Source: Doris montereyensis (Eukaryota > Mollusca > Gastropoda > Nudibranchia > Dorididae). Taken from it: DNA of 64,000 bases. The position numbers and the translations under genes were made by a program. Location of the stretch: positions 23,501 through 87,500 of the forward strand of contig JAXRKP010000254.1 in the NCBI GenBank assembly GCA_037039925.1, given 5' to 3'. This document shows, in pieces, positions 20,171 to 30,540 of the stretch (its first letter is position 1; every line of letters starts with the position of its first letter). Under the pieces are notes generated by a model, which saw only the letters and a list, made by a program, of their open reading frames with translations, searched no databases and was not told where the DNA came from.

Positions 20171-21940
20171 ATGGAAAATATAATACCAAAACAATGTGCA
20201 TTTCCTGAAGATAATACATTGGATACTATTGTAAATGAAGTTTTCTTTAATGACACCAGTGATCTGAACTTATCATTTTCTGCTTTTGATGATATTACAA
20301 ATTCAAGTAATTTGGAGCCTCCCAACACGACCCAACGCCTACCTTATCTACAGTGCCGGAATGAGCACTGCCTTCTCATTTCAGAGAACCTGCATCTTCT
20401 TGTGCAGAGGAAGAAAACATTGTTTTTAAAGTTGCAGTACCATCGGATCCTCTTAAATGGAAGAATAATTCGCAAAAAGGAAGAGAGTTGGGTCAGAATA
20501 AAGAGAAAAGGAGGCATGTCACCATGCAAAACGATAGGGGAGCCTTGTAACTGCAACAGCAAGACTCGATAATGCTCTCTATTCACAGATGAACAACGGC
20601 TGAGCTTTTTTAACTATGTTTGGTCGGTTTCATGGAACGAGAAGAGGAACTTTGTGTACAGGCTCATGGACAAAGTTGATGTTCAACGTAGATGAGCTTT
20701 AACCAACAATAACATTCGAACTCACTCTGCAGTATTCTCTAATGAGGAAGGAAAGAAGTTCTCTGTCTGTCGAAAACTCTTCCTGAACACGACAGGCTTG
20801 ACCTACCACTTCATTTGTAGTCTTTTTAAAGTTGACCAAAGTAAAGACAACGCTGAAGAACATTTCTTGACAATCGTCTCGCCCTCATCATTCCCACTGT
20901 GACAGGTCCAAACCAGCTCATGATCTCCTTTTTCAGTTTCTTGCCCAACCACCTAAGCTTCCCAGCCCTTATTCCAGGAAAGGCTCCTCAAAACTATATT
21001 TGGAAAAACAATTCAGATCGTTCGTTGATGTGCCCAAGGTGTTCCTTAGGTACTGTGAGGATAGGCGTGTTGCACCGTTGAAGATTCAAGCCTTCACAAG
21101 CATTTTCAAATCAACAAATATCTCATTGTTCGTACCTAAGAATGACAGGTGTGATGTTTGCGTTTCATATGAAGCAGGAAATGTAAGTGAATCCAAATGG
21201 AAAGCTCATATTTCATTTAAGAGATGCTTCATTCGCAGAAAAAGAAACAGATAAACAAAGAGCTATTCAACGCAAATCTACTGGGGAATTTGCTGCCATC
21301 TGTTTTGATGTCGAATCAGTGTTGCTTGCACCCAATGTCAATGCTTCCGCGATGTACTTTAAAGCAAAATTAACAGTGCATAGTTTCACCTTCTATGATT
21401 TGGCAACGGGAAAAGTAGATTGCTATGTTTGGCATGAGTGCGAAGGTGGTGTTACTGCGCAGAGTTTGCATTGTGTATTTTGCACTATCTCAAGAACATC
21501 GGACTTCATAAAGAGATTGTGCTTTTTAGTGATGCATGCACTTATCAAAATTGAAATGTGTATCTATCATTACTATCAAATGCTCTTCAGGACTATGCAA
21601 AATAAACAGGGACAATCATCCATCACAAATACCTTGTTCGTGGACACACCCACATGGAGGTCGACAATAGCCACAGCTTGATTGAAAGAGCACTTAAAGG
21701 TAGGACTATTCATGTCCCTCGTGACTATGTGGAGTACAGGAAGTGTGCCCCGAGAAAAACCAGAGCCTTTCTGAGTACACTACCTATCATTTGAGTTCTT
21801 CAAGGACTTCAGTAAAATGGGTCCACACACCACCATCAGGCCTGGCAAGAAAGCTGGGATCCTGTTACTATAGACTAGTAATAATGTTACTCAGCTCAAC
21901 CAGCTAAGACTTGTGGGTGGAGAATCATGGCCCAAGGTAA
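20171..21940 (+). pseudogene. Broken DDE-transposase-like gene
   Basis: An open frame from the ATG at 20171 runs to CNCNSKTR and then TAA at 20570, continues in the same frame with LFTDEQRLSFFNYVW and NEKRNFVYRLMDKV to TGA near 20693, and again with FSVCRKLFLNTTGLTY. Later blocks lie in other frames: VDVPKVFLRYCEDR (21000 frame), AAICFDVESVLLAPN (21187 frame), then HSLIERALKGR and IRPGKKAGDP. This order (acidic N-terminus, CxC, FxxEQR...W, VCxxxFLxTxG, FDxxxxLxxP, HSLIER near the end) matches a widespread uncharacterised transposase-derived family in arthropods and molluscs, often carried as DUF7869-like. At least two in-frame stops and two or more shifts make it nonfunctional. The family label is from memory. 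Confidence 0.6.
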
Positions 21941-23104
21941 GTAATATTGTCAACGTGTACTGCTGTCTATTGGTTTTGTTGTTGTGCTTTACGACGTGAG
22001 TGTGTGTTTGCAGGCTAAGCTTTCTGCCGTCATTAAGAGTTCCAGCATCCCGCTTGGTGCAACAGGCACCTACACTATAGTCCTGTCTAGACTGCTGAAC
22101 ACATCCTCCCTCTTCTGACTTATGCAAAGGGAGCATAAGTTGCCATACCATACAGTGTGCTGCGCTGCATCGACCAACAGTGTTTTGAATTTGATTTGAT
22201 TGTGTAATTTAGTCGATAAGTCTGCATAAACTAAAATTATTGTACTGTATTTTAATCTGATATCATGAAAATTGGAATTACTAACACGTATGCCATTGTA
22301 ATTTAACTTGCACATTGGACATTATTTAGGAAGAATTATTTAAGAAGAATAAGAATAGGGACAACCTAGTTGGTAAACATGGTGGATTGTCCTATAGACA
22401 TGCCGTATTGTAATTGTAGTCAAAATTTTTGCTGCATTATAAGAATCCTTCATCACTGATCTTTTATGTTCAGCTTGAATCCTGGTTTCTGCAAATATGT
22501 GGTCAGCATGGTGGTACATGTACTAAGAATCTGAGTAAGATTTGACCTTTACTTGAGTGGATGGTCAAGACCTTCATCTCTCTTTGAAGCCATAAGCCAG
22601 GCCCTATCTGAGGCAGGATTATTCATCATCTCCTGACTGTAGGAGCCACGCCCCATTACTAATGAGTTGGTTATTGATTTATTCAATTTGTTTAAAAGGA
22701 TGTGAGCAACAATAGTCTCTCCAGTGAGCAACAAATATTATTATTTTTGTTATCACGCTTTACCTTACATTTTACAACAGCAGAGACTGTTCGCATTCCA
22801 CGCCCCAGGTGCATTTGGGATAAAAAAGAAAGAAAGAAGAATTATACGTATGTGTCAGCCTTCCTAAGAACACGCCGGTGTGTCTGGTACTGGTAGCAAA
22901 ACCAGGACACACAACCTCAGTCTACTCGAGTCAGGAGGCCGTCTTATCATGGCCACAGGACCCTCAACACAACAAATCAGGCATTTACTTTTATTCAGGC
23001 CCCATTCAGGCCCCATTATTTGTGAGGAGCGCCCTCACTACTCACACACATAGGACTTAAAAGATAACCCTGTACTCCCGCAAAAATGCAGGCCCACCGA
23101 CACG
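21941..23104. other. Intergenic, mostly unassigned
   Basis: A splice-donor-like AAGGTAAGTA follows the transposase relic at about 21936. A short inverted repeat (GTGTGTCTGGT / ACCAGGACACAC) sits at about 22877-22915. No gene was recognised. Confidence 0.4.
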
Positions 23105-23360
23105 CCCATCTCATACAAAAGCCGTTCTCAACTCCCCAGGGAGCATATATATAGTACACCAGCCTGTTGGCGCTTCAGACTGACACTGACAAGATCTTTC
23201 TTTACCTATGGCTGGGTATTCATTCAAATCTGAGTCAAGCGAGGAAAGGAGAGTGAAGTACCTTTCCTAAAGTACAATATTTGTAAAATAACCCATTTGT
23301 GCCAATGTTGGTCATGATTACCAGCAACACTTTACCCTTGTAGGGATGAGTGCAATAGAA
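23105..23360 (-). repeat. SINE family C, truncated copy
   Basis: Contains CTCAACTCCCCAGGGAGCAT, GACAAGATCTTTCTTTACCT, TGGCTGGGTATTCATTCA and GAAGTACCTTTCCTAA in the same order as the fuller copies at 45885-46165 and 59228-59515. It lacks the tRNA-like head. Confidence 0.65.
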
Positions 23361-23454
23361 ATGTCCATTATTATTATTATTATTATTACATGTATTCAAA
23401 GTGAAGAGAGCATCACTAAACATAAAAGTAAAAGAAAAAGCCTCTGCTTTTTGT

Positions 23455-23595
23455 TTCGTTTAAAATTTACCCTGTCCACCACATGTGGTGATCTCTCATG
23501 GTTAAGTCTTAATTAAGAGGAAACAACAAGATGAGAGATTGGTGAAAAGGAAAAGAAGTAAGACCTACCAACAGAGCCCGGCAATCGCCCATAAA
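23455..23595 (-). repeat. Repeat D copy, reversed
   Basis: AAATTTACCCTGTCCACCAC, GTGGTGATCTC, GAGGAAACAACAAGATGAGA and ACCTACCAACAG are the complement of the family D core. Confidence 0.65.
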
Positions 23596-23804
23596 AACCA
23601 TCTGCCCAGTTACTCAAGTATGCATTTCTATTTGACCTGAATAACATCTTTCAAATTGTGCATATTAATTATTATTCATGTGAACAGTATTGAGTTTATA
23701 AATATACAAAGGCTGTCCATTCATAAAAAACAACATGGATGCTGTATTAACAAAAATTAGGGAACTAGAAACAAAAGCGGGAAATCCTTTTATCTTGACC
23801 AAAT

Positions 23805-23810
23805 TTTATT
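23805..23810 (-). promoter_or_regulatory. Candidate NDUFA1 polyadenylation signal
   Basis: AATAAA on the minus strand (TTTATT on plus) about 180 nt past the NDUFA1 stop. Confidence 0.4.
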
Positions 23811-23990
23811 ACCTCATTCTCATAATAAGTATGCTAAAAGTCAAAGCACATCACCACACAAAAAAAAAATAAATTCACTCAGTCATTAGAACTTGTAATA
23901 TTGTTAACACTCTCTGTCAGGACATCAAAACAGGTCGATCTGTACAAATTGAGTTCATTCACACATAACATTCACTATGTAATGCGTCTC

Positions 23991-24024
23991 CTATTCATTT
24001 GACATCTGGGATTGATTCCAAACC
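23991..24024 (-). CDS. NDUFA1: NDUFA1 terminal exon (phase inconsistent by one base)
   Basis: Acceptor TTTATTTCAG ends at 24025. In the frame starting GGT the exon reads GLESIPDVK and stops at TGA 23995-23997, which fits the family C-terminus. In the frame imposed by exon 2 it reads VWNQSQMSNE to TAG at 23991-23993. A missing G in the GGG at the junction would reconcile them. Confidence 0.7.
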
Positions 24025-27000
24025 CTGAAATAAAGGCAAAAGAATAAAACAGCGCATAATTAATTCCAAACAAATACAACGCAAAATGCATAATATATGA
24101 CATCATTTCAATCTCATTGCTATGAATACTATTTACTATAATAAATATATACAAAAGCTTGCCTATAAGTTCTCGTTTCATTTTAAATCTACCACTTTAC
24201 ACTTTTTGCTTGAAATAATCCATTCCACCATATGCGGTGATCTCAGAGCGAATGAAGAGGAAATCGCAAGATGAAAGGATAAAAAACATAAAAGAAAGAG
24301 AAAAACTAGGACCGACCAGTATCCCCAGCCAGGGGACTTCGTAGTCCAGAGGCAAGATATCGGCTTCTCAAGCCAAAGGTAGTGAGTTCTACTAGCCCTG
24401 CCAATGGTTGACAAGTTTTCTAAAGTTTTTCGAGTTCAATCTACCCCCCCTGGTCCAGGGAGGTGGATCGACACCTATTCCCGCGGAGATGAACGATAAA
24501 AGGAAGTCCTGTGTGCAGATCACAACACTCTGTGCACGTTAAAAATCCCTTGGCTGTTTACAACGGAGTCGGGAAAAATTAAAAACCCTACCAAACACCC
24601 TGAGATCACCTTAGTTGTGGATGTGGGTAAATCAAATCACATACCCCAACCAACTGCACACTACATTTAACACGAGACAAAAAATCTTATACTACCAGCA
24701 ATGTTTTATTGCAATGATTGACTAGGATCTTGTAGAACGGCCCATAGAACAGAATTATCCCAGTTTCTAAAGGGCGAACAAGTGGAACAGCTAATAATAT
24801 TAATCACCTACTGAACAGAATGCTAATCTGGCGCAGATTTTTACTCACAAACTATTGCCGGTACCCATCTTCACCTGGGTCAAGTGTGGAAACACAACGT
24901 CGGACATAGCAATACTAGAGTTTGAACCTAGGACCTCATGATCCGAAGTCTGGCAACTTAGCCAATAGGCCACGCTAGGATTTTGTGACATCCCACAAAA
25001 GTAGTAAGTGGGCAGATCATGTGATATCTCATACCAGTAATCACAAAAAATCTTGCTTATTTCGACGATTCATTTTTACATGTGCTAGCACTGCCCTCCC
25101 CCATTTCCATGGCCTGACGCTACTAATAGACAAAATAACAAAATGTATCTTCTATAATATTAGATAGACAAATAGAAAAAGATCTATCTAGATATTACAA
25201 ACTAAGTTTTAACGCAAAACAAAATATACATATATATATATATTTTTCAAAGCATGTTGAAGTCCTACATGCTTGAAAATGGCGATGTTAACATTTGAAG
25301 GGGTCATTTCAACAGTGTGCCAAAGTCCATTTTTCATTAAAAACAGGACAGAGAGATAATCCTAGGGAATAAAAGAGAAAATCATTTTTATACTTCCTTA
25401 AAAGTGTGAAAATGATATGATGAAAAGACATCATGTTTACAGGCGTTGAAAGCTTGGAATTCCCAAAGCCAACAGTGCCAACGTCCATGGTTTTTGATAT
25501 TTTTCTTTAAAAGACGTAATTGTGACGTAGGCACACTAAAATGACCCCTTCATTTTTTATTTAAGCTGAACTTGACTTACCGTGGGATATATTCACTTCC
25601 TGTTATCCTAACATCTCTGAGATATACCTGGTAGTCCTCAAAGTGGGGACCAGCACGCCAGTTTCTTGCCGTGCTCTGAAAAATAAATGAATTCATTTAA
25701 TTATCATATATGTACATCTACAAAAATTAACTACTTTTTCTGCCATTTAAACACAGACAAAAGTGACGTTTTGGTGGCTGAGTGGTTAGGCTGCCGGTCT
25801 GGGATCATGAGGTTCAGGTTTGAATCTGGCAAAGCCAGGCCCGATGTTGTGTTCCTTGGAAAAACGTGTAACACGCATTTCCCCCACTAAACTCAGGTGA
25901 AAAATGGGTACAAGCACTAGCTTGGGAGTAAAAACTTACGTCATGTCCAGGAGGTGATTATCATCACCCGTTCCGCTTCACGATATAGACACTGGGATAA
26001 GTACCGGCTCTATGGGCCATAATGGCGGGTCAATTTTGTACATGTAATCACCAATCTGAACCATCTTAAATTCATTTGTATCTTGAGTGGTGTAGCATCA
26101 ACACCCCTATAACATCGGTACAGCTAGTCAGTTCTGTTTGATGTGTCTGTTAAATCTCTCTTTTTCAATAAAAGCTTGTTTGTTCCATACAATAACTAAC
26201 AAGAATCTGTTGTAATTTTCATATCGGATTTTTGTTTGATTAGTAAGTTTTGATTTTATGAATTTTTGAAAATAGCATGAGAACAACCAAAAATATTGTA
26301 CAAAAAATTCAATTTTCCAAAACTATATACACATAGTAAAAAAAGTCTCTGATCATTTTTATGTTTCCCCCACTCATCATCCATAACAAATTTCATGAAG
26401 ATACGTTGAGAAATAAAAAAGTAGAAGGAAATAATGAACAAAAAACGACATTTTGAGAAAATCGTGATTTTGTCTTATTTTCTGTTATTTGAATACATTT
26501 TTCTCCCATAAACTTAAGAAAAGAGTAGGATAATACTTTGAAACATCATAAAACCTTGAGAGGCTCTCAAATACTTCTTATTGACACTATTTCAAGTACA
26601 CCAGCACCTTTTTACTCATTTTGGGATGGTGCCTTTTGATAAAAGGTGTGCGGAATATGTTCAGTATTTTCCGGACGAACTAGGGCAATATTCATAATAG
26701 ATCCTCAAATAAGTTTGATTTGGATAGCATGCATTGTGACAATCAAAATCAGTACCAACTTGCCATACTTTAGATAATATTTCTGGCTTTTATTGTATAA
26801 TAGCTGTGTTGAAAGATAGGGCTGCAGAACCCCCCCCCCCCTAACCCAAGAAAAGCGCCGACCCTAAATAAAGGACGTGTTGCCGTCCGCTCAGGAAGCG
26901 CGTAGGCCTTATAAAAAGAAATATTAAGGGCCAGACACCTAGGCATCTTGAATGGAAATTTCCACTTTCCTAAAATGGTTTATTGACCTTTAAGTTCATA

Positions 27001-28086
27001 GTTAAATAACAGCCAATGAGATTACTATTTGTTTTAAGCTCGTGGCTTTCCCGATAGCCTTGCTATCATTTGTCAAAGTGACGCTTTACTATTCAACACA
27101 CTTCGTGAGAGGCCTAAGTTTATTACACGACTGTCGCTGCTATTGTTTAGTCCTTAGTTTAAGTTTCTCTTGTTGTAATAACATCTCAATATGAATTCCT
27201 TAGTCTTTCAGAAAATGCATGTTTTATAGCTTTTTTATCATCTGTACTGTAAATGTGAACTCATTGTTCAAACTAAGACTAAATCCTAGCTAAGCTTCAC
27301 CCGTTGCACACACTCGTTTTTTTCATGCAAATGGTTGGGGCAAACCCGCACTGTAAGAAGATCACTTCCGGTAACACTGCGAGCTCTATTTAGGCTAAGA
27401 TATTAATATCACATGACAGTGTTAGTTGTACAGTTTGTCTTTTTTTACCGTTGAAGATCACCGATGATCATCGCCATCGCGAAATTCGAGACCTTTTCAA
27501 GACTTGAGATTGTTCTTTTAAAAAGAGCCATTTTCAAGATTTTCATAAGTCTTGAATAGGCTGTCCATTTTTGAAGACTTCAAGACTGCTGTACAGACCC
27601 TGCTGTAAGTCAATTACAACCAATCATTTTCGAAACCGCGAATACTACGCCGACGCAGCTAGTTTCGCGTTCACTTTAGTAGTTTAGACACGCATGGTCT
27701 TTGTTTATCAGCCAGCGCAACATGGTTACGCACGTATCGTATGCATGTGACTAACCAGGCGCAAAATCCACACGGTCTATGTTTACGGCCCATAGTATCT
27801 AGATCTAGATCTTCTACATCAATAACTATAATCTATACCACCATTCACTACCTTTATCATATTAGATTCTAGATCTAGGTAGACTAGATGATCTAGACGT
27901 AGATCTAGAGTCTAGATGGATATCTTTAGATCTAATCTAAATCTAGATCTAGATAGATCTAGATCATTAACAGCAAACTCTTACCTTGCCATTATTGAAT
28001 AATTTATTGATGCCCCAATAGATCCCATGTGGAGCTAAGAGGGCACCGAAAACAATGCCTGCAGAAGGAATAATCTCCCACCACAT
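23991..28086 (-). CDS. NDUFA1: NADH dehydrogenase 1 alpha subcomplex subunit 1 (complex I MWFE subunit)
   Basis: Small single-pass accessory subunit of respiratory complex I in the inner mitochondrial membrane, needed for assembly. Exons 28086-27985, 25675-25581 and 24024-23991 (reading leftward) have GT-AG borders. Exon 1 gives MWWEIIPSAGIVFGALLAPH then GIYWGINKLFNNGK, the N-terminal transmembrane segment that in mammals begins MWFEILPG. Exon 2 gives RNWRAGPHFEDYQVYLRDVR and then ITGSEYIPR, matching ERDRRISGVDRYYVSKG. The family C-terminus GLENID appears as GLESIPDVK in exon 3, but one base out of phase with the CG left by exon 2. The literal junction gives VWNQSQMSNE and a stop at 23991. 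Expected length is about 75 aa (human 70). Identity is strong; the last about 10 residues are uncertain. Confidence 0.88.
24190..24330 (-). repeat. Repeat D copy, reversed
   Basis: CCATTCCACCATATGCGGTG then ATCTCAGAGCGAATG, GAGGAAATCGCAAGATGAAA and AGGACCGACCAG, the complement of the family D core. Confidence 0.65.
24333..24640 (+). repeat. SINE family B copy
   Basis: AGTCCAGAGGCAAGATATCG, CTCAAGCCAAAGGTAGTGAG, TGCACGTTAAAAATCCCTTG, and TTAGTTGTGGATGTGGGTAA then ATCAAATCA. It is among the best-preserved copies and directly abuts repeat D, as if D were inserted beside it or mobilised with it. Confidence 0.78.
24738..24980 (-). repeat. SINE family A copy, reversed
   Basis: Complement contains CCTAGCGTGGCCTATTGGCT, GGATCATGAGGTCCTAGGTT then CAAACTC, and a tail with CTGGGATAATTCTG. 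The middle is diverged. Confidence 0.7.
25581..25675 (-). CDS. NDUFA1: NDUFA1 exon 2
   Basis: Acceptor TTTTTCAG ends at 25676 and donor GTAAGT starts at 25580. 31 codons plus CG encode STARNWRAGPHFEDYQVYLR and then DVRITGSEYIP, the matrix or intermembrane-side tail of the subunit. Confidence 0.88.
25765..26030 (+). repeat. SINE family A copy, well preserved
   Basis: Head GTGGCTGAGTGGTTAGGCTG (A box) and GGTTTGAATCTGG (B box). Body GTGTTCCTTGGAAAAACGTG. Tail CACTGGGATAAGTACCGGCT and CTATGGGCCATAATGGCG. The tRNA-like head is clear, but no acceptor-stem pairing or intact cloverleaf was found, so this is not a tRNA gene. Confidence 0.82.
26590..26822 (+). repeat. Old dispersed repeat, copy 1 (partner 40085-40318)
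   Basis: Shared ordered blocks: ACTCAT...GGGATGG, TTTTCCG or TTTTCGG, AATAT(T), CCTCAAA, TTTGG(A)TAG, AAATCAGTAC or AAATAAGTAC, AACTTG, ATACTTTAGA and GCTG(T/A)TGTGTTGAA. Strongly diverged. Confidence 0.55.
27625..27795 (+). mobile_element. Family G element, copy 3
   Basis: Runs from about AAACCGCGAATACTACGCCG to CACACGGTCTATGTTTACGG, then CCCATAG. Same orientation as 13960-14105; aligns with the complement of 9570-9760. Confidence 0.5.
27985..28086 (-). CDS. NDUFA1: NDUFA1 exon 1 (start codon at 28086)
   Basis: 34 codons from ATG at 28086-28084 to AAG, donor GTAAGA on the complement. It encodes the MWWEII start and the membrane-spanning segment. It is the first ATG after the in-frame upstream stops and fits the MW(F/W)EI start of the family. 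Confidence 0.88.
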
Positions 28087-28477
<391 letters not shown>

Positions 28478-28777
28478 TTGTCTGTCTCCTCCTTCCTGCA
28501 CATATATCTACACGCATATTATCATTTATTGCATTATATTCTTGTCATTTTTTATTATCTATGCCTTTAATCTTGTGTCATCACTGTTCTTGCTGGGTTT
28601 TATAAAGCTGTTACTAGAATCTAGTGTTAGTGTTATTGTTGAGGTTGGTGTGACTTGTTTTGTATCGAAAAGGAGACGAGAGCGTTTGGCTTTTTTCTTT
28701 TTTGTCTTTCATTTTGCTTTTATTGGGTATTGTGACCGTTAGTTCTTTCTTGTGCTTTGGTTTGAGGCTGTTTGTTA

Positions 28778-28780
<3 letters not shown>

Positions 28781-28845
<65 letters not shown>
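28781..28845 (+). repeat. (CT)n microsatellite, about 32 units
   Basis: Second pure CT tract 300 bp from the first. Confidence 0.95.
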
Positions 28846-28850
<5 letters not shown>

Positions 28851-29518
28851 CTTCTCCCTCCTTCCTACGTAGCCTTCTTGTTCATTACCTACTTGATACA
28901 TACTTAAAAGAAAAAATGGTTTTTGTTTAGTATTGCTATGTTTAGTAAATTAGTCAAGATTCGATTGGTGACATAAATATCATGTTTCTTGTATCTTGTC
29001 AAGGTATCTGTGGGCACATGTGTGTGCATTGCCTCCTTGTTTTATGTCTTCTTCTTGTTTTTGTCTTGTCTAGTTTTGGGTTGTTTTGTTTGTTTGTTTG
29101 TTGTTGTTTTTTTTTTTGGGGGGGGTTGCAGTGTTTTTATTTCTATTTCTTGACTCATTGTCTTTTATAAGGAATTTATATACCTAATTTAGTATCTTTT
29201 TTCTTTAGACTAATTACATTTGGGTAGATGAGTCTATTTAAGTTAAAACATGGACCTTACTTGAACTCACCATTTCTGTCACTTACAAGTGTATTTCAAA
29301 TGAAAAATGACAGCAACCAGTAACAAATGTTTGGAAAATCAAATGCATGAATAAATGCTCTATACATTACAATAGCCACAAATAACACACATACATACAT
29401 ACATACATACATACAAATTGAAAATAGAGGCATAACAATCTTCGGCAAAAATTGTATTTCGGATCATTAATTTATTCCCCAAATTTCTAATTTTGTCACA
29501 GTATCATGAATACGGCAA
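28846..29518. other. Unassigned intergenic stretch
   Basis: T-rich then AT-rich, with a short (CATA)n tract near 29391-29415. No gene or dispersed repeat recognised. Confidence 0.5.
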
Positions 29519-29795
29519 TTTTACATTTTAGCCGTGTAAAGTAAAGTGGGTCAAATTTGTACTCGTTGTCGGTAGTGACTTAGATCTACATTTAGAGGTG
29601 AGACGGAAGAAATCTATCCACAGTCCCTTACCCTGAAACCCCTACCCCCACCCATGGTGAAACAGGTGGGGTGGGGCGCGCTCCAGGGTAAGGGACTGTG
29701 GATAGATATCTTCACCTGGACCCTAAATGTAGATCTAAATCGCTTATCGACATCGAGTCAAGTTAAACCCATTTTACTTTATATCGCTAAAGTGT
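29519..29795. mobile_element. Fold-back (long inverted repeat) element, copy 1
   Basis: The two halves are near complements. The left arm has AAGTGGGTCAAATTTGTACT, TAGATCTACATTTAGAGGTG and TATCCACAGTCCCTTACCCT. The right arm has AGGGTAAGGGACTGTGGATA, CCTAAATGTAGATCTAA and AACCCATTTTACTTTA. Arms of roughly 120 bp surround a G/C-rich centre. A second copy lies at 55669-55989. No ORF, so it is non-autonomous. Confidence 0.8.
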
Positions 29796-29960
29796 TACAC
29801 AGCATAATATTTTTCAAATATTCTTAAACAATGTTTTGTCAGTGATAAAGAAATTAGCACCATGCAATCACTTCATTGTAATAAATTATTATGTCTTATA
29901 CCATACACTAATATAGGAAAGAGAAAAACTTCAAAATGTTTCTGCACGCCTCTAATTTTA

Positions 29961-30320
29961 ATCGCTTATAACTCAGGAACCACAGCACTCACAACCTCCA
30001 TATTTCGTATGTAGATTTCAAAACGCCTGATTTAGATTCTTAGAGAATAAACTTTTGAATCAAATCAGTATTTTAATTGATAGGAAAAGATTGTTATGTC
30101 TGTGATCTACAAAACTTTTATTGTTATTAGATTTAATTTCTCAATTTACGGTCATTACAATAAAAGTATCGAGTATTAATTTAATCTAATAATCGTACTT
30201 GATGATATCAACCGTAACCGATACAGTGGTTTCTGAGTTAACTGCAGTCAAAGTTCAAGAGATCCAGCTTCAGAATAAAGAGAACTCATAATCCAACAAT
30301 ATGTACGGGCATGCTTGTAT
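29961..30320 (+). repeat. Dispersed repeat E, copy 1
   Basis: About 360 bp, from ATCGCTTATAACTCAGGAAC to TACGGGCATGCTTGTAT. It matches 32123-32530 throughout (CTCCATATTTCG, ATGTAGATTTCAAA, AATCGTACTTGAT, ATACAGTGG(T/C)TTCTGAGTTAA and GTCAAAGTTCAAGAGA). A short third piece lies at 31425-31510. No ORF. Confidence 0.8.
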
Positions 30321-30540
30321 ATAATAATTATAATAATAATAATAAAATTAAAATAATAATAATAATAATCATAATAATAATACTGACAATAATAACAGTA
30401 ATAATAATAACATTAATTAAAATAACAACAAGGATAATATAATAACAATAATAATAATTATAACAATAATAATAATAATAATAAATAATAATAATAATAA
30501 GAAGAAGAATAAAAATAATAATAATAACATTAATACAGTA
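30320..30540 (+). repeat. Interrupted (AAT)n microsatellite
   Basis: AATAAT runs broken by single changes, directly abutting the 3' end of repeat E copy 1, so the array may have grown from that element's tail. Confidence 0.9.

Larger units (their letters stand above)
24025..25580 (-). other. NDUFA1 intron 2
   Basis: Filled with repeats: repeat D (24190-24330), SINE-B (24333-24640) and reversed SINE-A (24738-24980). The rest is AT-rich with a short AT array near 25230 and shows nothing else. Confidence 0.75.
25676..27984 (-). other. NDUFA1 intron 1
   Basis: Contains SINE-A (25765-26030), an old repeat shared with 40085-40318 (26590-26822), family G copy 3 (27625-27795) and a dense cluster of TCTAGATC palindromes (27798-27965). 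The rest is AT-rich and unassigned. Confidence 0.75.

Noticed and set aside
25775..25850. tRNA gene
   Set aside because: A and B boxes are present but there is no acceptor-stem pairing or anticodon arm, and the sequence continues into a shared SINE body found at other sites.
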